A DNA stretch of 6,038 bases from Bacteroidota bacterium (GTDB lineage Bacteria; Bacteroidota; Bacteroidia; Chitinophagales; Saprospiraceae), in NCBI GenBank assembly GCA_018969455.1, contig JAGWYI010000274.1, positions 1 to 6,038 on the forward strand. Reading direction: 5' to 3'. Position numbers and translations under genes: made by a program. The notes under the pieces are model-generated. The model made no database searches, was not told the DNA's origin, and saw nothing but the letters and a program-made list of their open reading frames with translations. Shown here one piece after another: positions 1 through 5,866 of this stretch (its first letter is position 1; each line of letters begins with the position of its first letter).

Positions 1-59
1 CGCAGCAATTTGATACGAAAAAACGTTTTTCATATTACAAACCAATAAAATTTTGCACT

Positions 60-413
60 ATGAGAACAGTAAGATGGATGAACAACTTGGGAGAGTTTTT
101 GCTACTTGGCGGAATTTCCGTGTACATGATTGCGGAAAATGCATTTAATGCATTTTCATTTACCGTTTTTGCCGTTGCGTATTTATTGTGGATTACACAA
201 GACCGTTTGATTGGATTGTTTGTAGCCGGATGGCTCGCTATTGTTTCTGCTGCATTGGCAATTTCTTGGATTGCCGCACATGACTTTTGGGTTCAACTGG
301 GCAAAACCGAGGGTGGATTGGTTTTGTTGCTGGCACTGCTTGATTGTGCTTTGTTGTTTTTCAAATACCGGAAAAAGAACAATTCTGATGGGCAATTTTT
401 GGAACAATATTAA
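60..413 (+). CDS. Small four-helix integral membrane protein, function unknown
   Basis: I do not recognise a family. The 117-residue product is strongly hydrophobic, with likely membrane segments at about residues 11-26 (the weakest, broken by a glutamate), 31-45, 50-71 and 85-101. The tail KYRKKNNSD is polar and basic. Basic residues at both ends and in the short loop between helices 2 and 3 (TQDR) suggest both termini lie in the cytoplasm. It has no catalytic motif or signal cleavage site, so it is probably an inner-membrane protein. It is the only rightward gene and is followed 37 bases later by a strong terminator, so it probably ends its transcript. ATG 60 is chosen because the preceding 59 bases look intergenic. 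However, the same frame is open, without a stop, to the left edge, so an upstream start outside the window cannot be excluded; ATG 78 is a shorter alternative. That it is coding is fairly sure; its role is unknown. Confidence 0.72.
   Translation: MRTVRWMNNLGEFLLLGGISVYMIAENAFNAFSFTVFAVAYLLWITQDRLIGLFVAGWLAIVSAALAISWIAAHDFWVQLGKTEGGLVLLLALLDCALLFFKYRKKNNSDGQFLEQY
135..157. repeat. Inverted repeat, 10-bp perfect arms, inside the membrane-protein gene
   Basis: GAAAATGCAT (135-144) and ATGCATTTTC (148-157) are exact reverse complements separated by TTA. The same stretch is also a tandem direct repeat, AATGCATTT twice at 138-155, encoding NAF-NAF between helices 1 and 2. The inverted symmetry partly follows from duplicating a unit that contains the palindrome ATGCAT. 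A function as an RNA hairpin or protein-binding site is possible but not shown. Confidence 0.6.
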
Positions 414-450
414 AACAAACCATGGAAACGGAAAGTAATTGTATCCAGTA

Positions 451-483
451 ACGGCCTTTGAACCTAATCAAAGGCCGTTTTTT
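451..483 (+). terminator. Intrinsic terminator of the membrane-protein gene
   Basis: ACGGCCTTTG (451-460) pairs perfectly with CAAAGGCCGT (469-478) across an 8-base loop, AACCTAAT, and runs straight into six T residues (478-483). This is a textbook rho-independent terminator for rightward transcription, 37 bases after the stop of the gene at 60-413. It abuts the stop codon of the leftward nuclease gene (482-484). Read leftward, the hairpin forms but is followed by TACTGG instead of a T run, so it should act well in one direction only. Confidence 0.93.
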
Positions 484-1570
484 ATTTCAGGCTGTTGCGA
501 ATGGTTTCCAGCATTTTGAGATCAGTTTGGAAAAGATCCATGATCTCCTCATTTTGGGCATTCGGAAATTTTTGAAGGTAAGCCTTGATTTGTGTTTTCA
601 GGACCATGAATTGCCCTTCCTCTACGCCTTTTTCGAAACCTTCCTCCACGCCTTTTTCGAATCCTTCCTCTACGCCTTTTTCGAAACCTTCTTCTACGCC
701 TTTTTCGAATCCTTCCTCTACGCCTTTTTCGAAACCTCTTTTCAGGCCTTCTTGTCTGGAAGATTCGCTCAACTCATACAAATAAGATTGTATGTACTGT
801 CCTTCTGTAGGTGTCATGGCAGCATCAAGATGTTTTAGTTTTTTATGAAAAGCTTTGGAACTGTTATCCATATACAAAATGGTGGCTAAAACAAGGGATC
901 TGAAAACGCTTTTTTTCAAAACGCTTGGTGCAAAAATAACGATTTTTTGCCAATAATGATCCACATATTCTTCATTTCGGCTGTGTTTTAACGCCAAAAA
1001 TATGTTTCGAAGCAATAAAAACTGAAGATCCTCCAATTGCGCATCCGGAATTTGAGCAATATCCAATAAGATGTATTCAAATGTCGGAATATAGGGCTCC
1101 ATGTCGTCAGTTAAACCAGGAAATAAGTGGGTCAACTTGTGCTTCGGGAAAGGCGGTGTGCCATGATATATGACAATTGGAATGATTGGACCAGGCGATT
1201 GACCCTGTTTAATTTCTTTTGACCAAACATTGGTAACATACCGAAGCAATTGGAAGTATACCGGATGATCCGGTAATTCACTTTTGTGCTCAATCAAAAA
1301 TGAAATTCTACAATCAGACCGATCCTTCCTTTTGGCTTGATAACATATGTCTGAAAAATGGTTCCGCAAATTGGCATCCACAAAGCTGTCTTTGCTCAAT
1401 TCCAAACTATTCAAATCCAGATTTTCCTGAATTGGATGCGGCACACAGTATTCTATCAATTCCTGCGCAACAGCCTTGATTTGAAGCACAAATCGAGCAT
1501 ATTTGTCGTGCGGTTGATGTAAAAACGCCGCAGGATCAATAAATTTTGGTTTTGTTTTACGTTTTGACAT
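482..1570 (-). CDS. Rpn-family recombination-promoting nuclease / putative transposase (PD-(D/E)XK)
   Basis: This 362-residue protein has the hallmarks of the Rpn/YhgA-like (transposase_31) family: an N-terminal QPHDKYARFVLQ block (19-30), then SDICYQ with the probable catalytic D74, then FLIEHKS with E94-x-K96, then YFQLLRY with Q107, and a PIVIYHG strand (131-137). These form a complete PD-(D/E)XK core, so DNA cleavage is plausible. Family members are DNA endonucleases linked to RecA-independent recombination and, more recently, to phage defence. Residues 180-265 are helical. Residues 279-318 are five GFEKGVEE repeats, probably one long charged helix, followed by a helical tail (319-362). 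The start is ATG 1570. A longer reading to 1585 would need a TTG codon and adds only five residues ahead of the family's usual N terminus. It lies 43 bases after the lipoprotein gene with no terminator between, so co-transcription is possible. Its sampled GC is lower than the lipoprotein gene's. No IS ends flank it. Family assignment is firm; activity is inferred. Confidence 0.93.
   Translation of the reverse strand: MSKRKTKPKFIDPAAFLHQPHDKYARFVLQIKAVAQELIEYCVPHPIQENLDLNSLELSKDSFVDANLRNHFSDICYQAKRKDRSDCRISFLIEHKSELPDHPVYFQLLRYVTNVWSKEIKQGQSPGPIIPIVIYHGTPPFPKHKLTHLFPGLTDDMEPYIPTFEYILLDIAQIPDAQLEDLQFLLLRNIFLALKHSRNEEYVDHYWQKIVIFAPSVLKKSVFRSLVLATILYMDNSSKAFHKKLKHLDAAMTPTEGQYIQSYLYELSESSRQEGLKRGFEKGVEEGFEKGVEEGFEKGVEEGFEKGVEEGFEKGVEEGQFMVLKTQIKAYLQKFPNAQNEEIMDLFQTDLKMLETIRNSLK
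615..734. repeat. In-frame 24-bp tandem repeat, five units, in the nuclease gene
   Basis: Five consecutive 24-bp units start at 615, 639, 663, 687 and 711 and encode GFEKGVEE on the minus strand. Units 1, 3 and 5 end in TTCGAAA and units 2 and 4 in TTCGAAT, so the glycine codon alternates GGT/GGA. Otherwise only single transitions separate the copies (units 2 and 4). The alternation suggests expansion in 48-bp steps. Because 24 is a multiple of 3, gain or loss of units changes protein length without a frameshift. Confidence 0.96.
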
Positions 1571-1613
1571 ATCCTGCAAATGCAAAACAAATTATTTTTT
1601 ATAACAAAACAAT

Positions 1614-4600
1614 TTATTTTGTTTTTTGGGCCCTGTAACCCTGGGGCACACCATTGCAATTGGCAATCAACAAGATGCCCTGCTTGTTCAATTTTGCCGA
1701 AACAATGCTTCGCGCTTCTCCCATGGCCCAAAATCCGCTTGCCCGATTTGTTTCATATTGCAATCCGGTTTTCGATCCTAGTAAAACGGCCCCGTTGAAG
1801 GCGTCCAAACGCCCCGTTTCTACCTCATTGCCGTATCGGTTGCCCACGGCCAACACATCGATCATGCCATCCTGGTTGACGTCTTCTGCCAGCATTCCAT
1901 TGATGGGCGCGGTTTGCATGGCTGTCGGGAAAGGATGGAAAACGAATTGTGTGCCCGTATTTTCAAACCAGCCTGAAGCCAGTTCGCGGGCCTCCAAATG
2001 TAGCGCAGCATTTTTGTCTGGCAACAAATCATTCAGGTTGCACTGGGCGAAGGCGGTATTGCGTTGGTACTTTTTGTTCATTAAAACGGGCATTTGGGCC
2101 GCAAGATCGGCCCTTTGGGCAACAGGAAAATAAGAATTTCCCCAGGCCATGGCCATTACCGGATCCATGGAGCCATTGTGGTCGAAATCAGCGGCATACA
2201 ACGCTAAAGGATGTTCTGGACTGGTGCGAAAACGGCAATTTAAACCCTGATTTCCTGCCAAAATATCCGGTTTGCCGTCCTGGTTGACATCTGCTGCGAC
2301 CACACAATTCCACCAGCCGGATGATTTTTCAAGACCCCATTGTTTGGTTTGATTGACCCATTTCCCACTTTCAAATTTAAATACGGAAATGGCCATCCAT
2401 TCACCACAAACGATCAATTCAGGCGCCCTATCCTGATCCAGATCGGCAAACGCAAGTCCCCGCATCATGCCCAAGTTGGCCAAATCCGGCGCAATCTGTG
2501 CTGTTACATCCAAAAACCGGCCATTTTCATTTTTCAAAACCATGCTTTGCGGCGCTTTGGGGTAGTAGCCTGGCGAAATACTGCCGCCTACAAACAAATC
2601 GGGATCGCCATCCTTGTCGTAATCCAGGGCTGCCACCGCTGCGCCTGAACTGCGCTCTTCAGGAATTGCGCCGTTTGCGCGGGAAAAATTGCCTTTCCCG
2701 TCATTCAGGTACAAACGATCCTGATACATAGCACTGCCTGCGGGTTGTTCGTTGCCGCCGCTCACTACATACAAATCGAGGTCTTTGTCCTGATCCGCAT
2801 CAAAAAACAAACAACCGGTATCTTCAAATGCGGCATCGGCATCGAGGGCAGATTCTGTCTTTCGGGCCCATTTACCCTGTTGTTGCAACCATATCCCGCC
2901 CGCCTGATCGGCCGCGCCGCCAATGAACACATCATCTTGCCCGTCTCCGTTCAAATCCCCCACTGCGATGCAGGGCCCCTGGTTGGAATACCGCCTTGGC
3001 AGCAAACGTTCCGTATTCAGATCTTCAAATTTATTTTCCCGGTGCACAAATTGAAAACCCGGATCAAAAGCTTCAAAAACGGGGCTCTGGGCTTGTTCCA
3101 GCGGAGGCAAAACACCGGTTTTTGCCTGAGAAATGTCTAAAACAATGCGCTGATCGGCCTGAACCTGGGTTTTTTCTTCCATTTTCCCTTCCATCCAGCC
3201 TATTTCAATGCGATCCACCCGGGTATTATCACCAAGACCTACCTGCCAAATGGGCTCCACAGATGAATAATAGCCCCGTACATTCAACAGCTCCTGGGTA
3301 AAAACCAGTTTCCCGCCCGCATACACGCGCACTTTTGCGCCCAGACCGAATGGATTTTGGGCTGTACCCTTGCATTTAATCTGAAGCCAATGCTGTTTTT
3401 TCACATTGGCCGCCGTATTTTCATACAAACTCGGCGCAGCATTCATGTTGTTGGTCACCAGATCCAGGTCGCCATCGTTGTCGAGATCGGCATAAGCGGC
3501 GCCATTGGCAAAGCCTTTTTGGGTAAAGCCCCAGGATTCAGACACGTTTTCCCAGGGATATTGGCCTGTATTGCGAAACATGTAGGGATGAACGGGGGTC
3601 GAAGGCATGAGCCCTGCAAATTGCTCAAAACTGTTGAATCGTTTGGCGCTGATGCCGCCTGTCCGATTGATGGAATCTGCCGTAAACAGGAAAAAGTCGG
3701 CGTCATTGAGGTCGCGGTATATGCCGTTGGCCACAAACAGGTCGCGAAAACCATCGTTGTCGTAATCGGCTGCGAGGGGCGCCCAGCTCCAGTCGCTTGC
3801 TTCCATGCCAGCCAGGCAGCCTAATTCAGAATACGTGTTGTTTCCGTTGTTGATTTGGAGGGTGTTGCGCATCATCTGGCGGCCATAGCCTTTTTCTTCC
3901 AGGGTTTTGTAGCGTTCCAAAATCATGGTGCTCATGAGTTTGCGCCTGCGGGCCCATGGCTCGGCCAGCATGTCCAACACCACCAGGTCCTGCAGGCCAT
4001 CGCCGTTAAAATCGGCCACATCGGCGCCCATGGAGTGGTTGGAAGTGTGCCGGAAAAAACTGGGCGCCTGTTCGGTAAAACCGCCTTTTTGGTTGTTGAT
4101 GTACAGGAAGTCGGGCATGACAAAATCGTTTCCCACAAAAACATCGGGATAGCCGTCGTCATTGAAATCGCTGGTAAGTACACTCAAACCAAATGCCCGG
4201 TTCCAGATTCCTGCTGTTTTGCTTACATCTTCAAATTTTCCATTCCCGTTGTTTCGGTACAGCCGGTCGCTTTCATATTCATTTTTTGGCGCCTGACAAC
4301 GCGCCTCTTTGCAATCGGCAGTAGGCAGGAAATCGGTCAGGGTAATGCTCCGGAAATCGACCGGATGGTTCATCAGGTATAAATCGAGGTCGCCGTCTTT
4401 GTCGTAATCAAAGAAATTGCCTTGTTGGGAAGCCGAGATGTCATCAAGGCCATATTGGGCTGCCTGATCGGTAAAGGTGCCATCATGGTTGTTGACCAAC
4501 AACAAGTTGCGGCGTTCGGGCAGGGGTTGCAGCCAGGTTCGGCACACATACAAATCCTGCCAGCCATCGGCATTGATGTCTACTACAGTGACGCCTGTTT

Positions 4601-4952
4601 TCAATCCGCCGTGTTTAGAAACGCCTGATTTCTCCGAGATGTTTTCAAATTTTAAATTGCCTTTATTCAGGTACAATTGGCATCCCTGCAAACGGGCGGT
4701 GAAAAACAGATCTTGCAAACCATCATTGTTTACATCAAGTACAGCAACCCCGCCGCCATTGTATATGTAAGGATCCATGCTGAAATTGTAGCGATAATCT
4801 TCCACGATGGTGGGCACGAAATTCAGTCCGCAATCGGCTGTTTTATGCAGAATAAAACGGGTGGTGGCAAGATTGCTGGATTTATTGCCGGTATCGGATT
4901 GGCAGGCAAACAGGCATAAAAGCGTAAATACCCCTATAAAACGAATGTACAT
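1614..4952 (-). CDS. VCBS/FG-GAP repeat lipoprotein with ASPIC/UnbV domain (CRTAC1-like)
   Basis: This 1,112-residue surface or periplasmic protein starts with a lipoprotein signal: hydrophobic FIGVFTLLCLFAC with lipobox LFAC and acylated Cys17, followed by QSD. It is built from FG-GAP/VCBS repeats, each with a calcium-binding Asp loop of DxDxDGxxD type. I count fourteen loops. Seven lie before the central domain, starting at D73, D125, D182, D262, D314, D396 and D489. Seven follow it, at D666, D718, D777, D837, D888, D922 and D1024. The loops at 718, 837 and 922 are degenerate. Between the halves, residues about 533-600 match the ASPIC/UnbV domain (NPFGLGAKVRVYAGGK, RGYYSS, QVGLG, RIEIGW). 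The layout fits two beta-propellers joined by that domain. A Cys pair (C214, C219) may form a disulfide. Relatives of this length are common in Bacteroidota, often near SusC/SusD genes; none is seen here. The lipoprotein signal fixes the start. The ligand is unknown: adhesion or polymer binding is an inference. Confidence 0.95.
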   Translation of the reverse strand: MYIRFIGVFTLLCLFACQSDTGNKSSNLATTRFILHKTADCGLNFVPTIVEDYRYNFSMDPYIYNGGGVAVLDVNNDGLQDLFFTARLQGCQLYLNKGNLKFENISEKSGVSKHGGLKTGVTVVDINADGWQDLYVCRTWLQPLPERRNLLLVNNHDGTFTDQAAQYGLDDISASQQGNFFDYDKDGDLDLYLMNHPVDFRSITLTDFLPTADCKEARCQAPKNEYESDRLYRNNGNGKFEDVSKTAGIWNRAFGLSVLTSDFNDDGYPDVFVGNDFVMPDFLYINNQKGGFTEQAPSFFRHTSNHSMGADVADFNGDGLQDLVVLDMLAEPWARRRKLMSTMILERYKTLEEKGYGRQMMRNTLQINNGNNTYSELGCLAGMEASDWSWAPLAADYDNDGFRDLFVANGIYRDLNDADFFLFTADSINRTGGISAKRFNSFEQFAGLMPSTPVHPYMFRNTGQYPWENVSESWGFTQKGFANGAAYADLDNDGDLDLVTNNMNAAPSLYENTAANVKKQHWLQIKCKGTAQNPFGLGAKVRVYAGGKLVFTQELLNVRGYYSSVEPIWQVGLGDNTRVDRIEIGWMEGKMEEKTQVQADQRIVLDISQAKTGVLPPLEQAQSPVFEAFDPGFQFVHRENKFEDLNTERLLPRRYSNQGPCIAVGDLNGDGQDDVFIGGAADQAGGIWLQQQGKWARKTESALDADAAFEDTGCLFFDADQDKDLDLYVVSGGNEQPAGSAMYQDRLYLNDGKGNFSRANGAIPEERSSGAAVAALDYDKDGDPDLFVGGSISPGYYPKAPQSMVLKNENGRFLDVTAQIAPDLANLGMMRGLAFADLDQDRAPELIVCGEWMAISVFKFESGKWVNQTKQWGLEKSSGWWNCVVAADVNQDGKPDILAGNQGLNCRFRTSPEHPLALYAADFDHNGSMDPVMAMAWGNSYFPVAQRADLAAQMPVLMNKKYQRNTAFAQCNLNDLLPDKNAALHLEARELASGWFENTGTQFVFHPFPTAMQTAPINGMLAEDVNQDGMIDVLAVGNRYGNEVETGRLDAFNGAVLLGSKTGLQYETNRASGFWAMGEARSIVSAKLNKQGILLIANCNGVPQGYRAQKTK

Positions 4953-4960
4953 AGCAGATT

Positions 4961-5005
4961 TTAGTTGTTAGTTGTTAGTTGTTAGTTGTTAGTTGTTAGT
5001 TGTTA
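4961..5005. repeat. Heptanucleotide tandem array (TTAGTTG)6 plus TTA between two genes
   Basis: Six perfect copies of TTAGTTG (4961-5002) are followed by a partial copy, TTA (5003-5005), which is itself the complement of the stop codon of the upstream leftward gene. On the coding strand the unit reads CAACTAA, contains no G, and puts a TAA stop in every copy. As 7 is not a multiple of 3, stops fall in all three frames. The array occupies nearly the whole 50-base gap and ends 8 bases before the ATG of the lipoprotein gene. Confidence 0.97.
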
Positions 5006-5704
5006 TTCCTGGGGGTGCATTTTGGCTTTTCGTGCTTTTTTTTGATCGTTGTTGCTGTCGTACAGGCAGTAAAAATCGTATCTGCTGCGGTCGCGTTCCA
5101 CCCAGATGTCTTTGCCGATGTCGCATACCATGACGAGTTCTTCATAAATTTTATTGCCTTGTTCTACCCGGCGTTCCACGGCGATGTCGCGGTCGTGAAT
5201 TTTATCCTGCTGAATGTTGAGGGCATTTTCGAATTCGGAGCAGGCGTCGGTAACCCGGGTGATGGTGTTTTCGTTCAAACCTACATCTGCGAGAAAATCA
5301 ATTTGTTGACGTGCCACCCTTGCCACCCGGCGGCCGCAAAACAGCAATTGGGGGTCGCTCATGTCACCTAATTTGGCAGTGCCAAATTTGCGGTAGCGCC
5401 CGGTTTTGTCGTGGTATTTCATGGCTACCCGGGTCATCACCGATCGAATGGCGGTTTTTAACTTCTCAGACGCCTGATTTTTCTTCTCGGTGCAAATCAT
5501 CTGGTCGCCTACCAATTCATCATCATCGGGCAACTGGTGAAATTTTTCGCACATGGCTGCAAAGCCCTTCATGCGTTCCACGCTGTATCCGTATTGTGCA
5601 AAATATTCCGATTCGCGTGTCGCGTTGCGCAGCACCTCCATGCATTGTACATACAAGGCGGCATCGGAAACATTGTACATGCGATGTCCCGGTTGCTTTT
5701 TCAT
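5003..5704 (-). CDS. Conserved-looking helical protein of unknown function
   Basis: I do not recognise a named family. The 233-residue product is rich in charged, helix-forming residues, has no signal peptide or membrane segment, and is probably cytoplasmic. It contains seven cysteines (21, 52, 71, 123, 155, 194, 213) without a metal-site spacing. Two stretches, about 34-100 and 137-203, look like diverged copies at a constant offset of 103 residues: A36/A139, G39/G142, C52/C155 and F55/F158 match. This suggests a duplicated helical-bundle fold, similar in general plan to Bacteroidota proteins I know only as hypothetical. The tail after about 215 is basic and polar (NNDQKKARKAKMH). The start is ATG 5704 (MKKQPGHRM). 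A reading to 5737 would need a TTG codon and leave almost no leader after the promoter at 5752-5759. The stop is built from the last, partial unit of the heptamer array. It probably leads a transcript into the lipoprotein gene 50 bases on. Coding status is fairly secure. Confidence 0.82.
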   Translation of the reverse strand: MKKQPGHRMYNVSDAALYVQCMEVLRNATRESEYFAQYGYSVERMKGFAAMCEKFHQLPDDDELVGDQMICTEKKNQASEKLKTAIRSVMTRVAMKYHDKTGRYRKFGTAKLGDMSDPQLLFCGRRVARVARQQIDFLADVGLNENTITRVTDACSEFENALNIQQDKIHDRDIAVERRVEQGNKIYEELVMVCDIGKDIWVERDRSRYDFYCLYDSNNDQKKARKAKMHPQE

Positions 5705-5751
5705 AAATTTAAAATTTGTAAAAGCTTTGTATATCAAGATGTTTCACGATG

Positions 5752-5759
5752 CAAATATA
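5752..5759 (-). promoter_or_regulatory. Bacteroidota-type -7 promoter element (TATATTTG)
   Basis: On the minus strand this reads TATATTTG, an exact match to the Bacteroidota -7 consensus TAnnTTTG, in the AT-rich gap upstream of the helical-protein gene. It would give a leader of roughly 40 bases before ATG 5704. No convincing TTTG/TTG element sits at the usual distance upstream, so the -33 half is weak. An AT-rich inverted repeat (ATAATTT 5757-5763, AAATTAT 5770-5776) overlaps the element and could be an operator or chance. Confidence 0.55.
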
Positions 5760-5866
5760 ATTTGTTTTAAAATTATTGCTTTAAAAATAAACAAAAATTT
5801 ATTTGATTTTTACTCAGATTGAAATTTCTGATAAAATAAAATACGGTTAAAGGCAGGCTTTTGCAA

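Noticed and set aside
46..55. TAAAATTTTG as a promoter for the gene at 60
   Set aside because: Its spacing does not match TAnnTTTG (it has an extra two bases), and it lies only four bases before the ATG, leaving no room for a normal leader.
615..734. CRISPR-like array
   Set aside because: The 24-bp units are contiguous with no spacers and encode an in-frame peptide repeat.
458..838. Open rightward frame of 126 codons with repeated FFE/AFFE segments, opposite the nuclease gene
   Set aside because: It is the shadow of the 24-bp array: a unit length divisible by three keeps all frames open. The protein would be unlike any plausible product, and it begins inside the terminator of the membrane-protein gene.
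482..1570. Complete insertion sequence, because the family is sometimes labelled transposase
   Set aside because: No terminal inverted repeats or target-site duplication are visible around the gene, and the family's nuclease fold is not a DDE or HUH transposase.
1571..1585. Five-codon N-terminal extension of the nuclease
   Set aside because: It needs a TTG start, adds only MHLQD ahead of a good ATG at 1570, and is not part of the family's usual N terminus.
1586..1626. Promoter or terminator between the lipoprotein and nuclease genes
   Set aside because: The minus strand has only TAATTTG-like partial matches to the -7 consensus. The 7-bp inverted repeat AACAAAA/TTTTGTT (1603-1609/1617-1623) is not followed by a T run on the minus strand. 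Neither is convincing.
3455..4183. Leftward overlapping frames opposite or within the lipoprotein gene rich in P, T and C
   Set aside because: They are out-of-frame readings of the lipoprotein gene, whose own frame has dense, regular Asp-loop motifs.
5705..5737. Eleven-codon extension of the helical protein
   Set aside because: It needs a TTG start in the AT-rich leader, only about 15 bases after the -7 element; ATG 5704 followed by KKQPGHR is more plausible.
5852..5866. Terminator hairpin after the right-edge gene fragment
   Set aside because: The AAAG/CTTT pairing around GCAGG gives only four base pairs and no T tract next to it.
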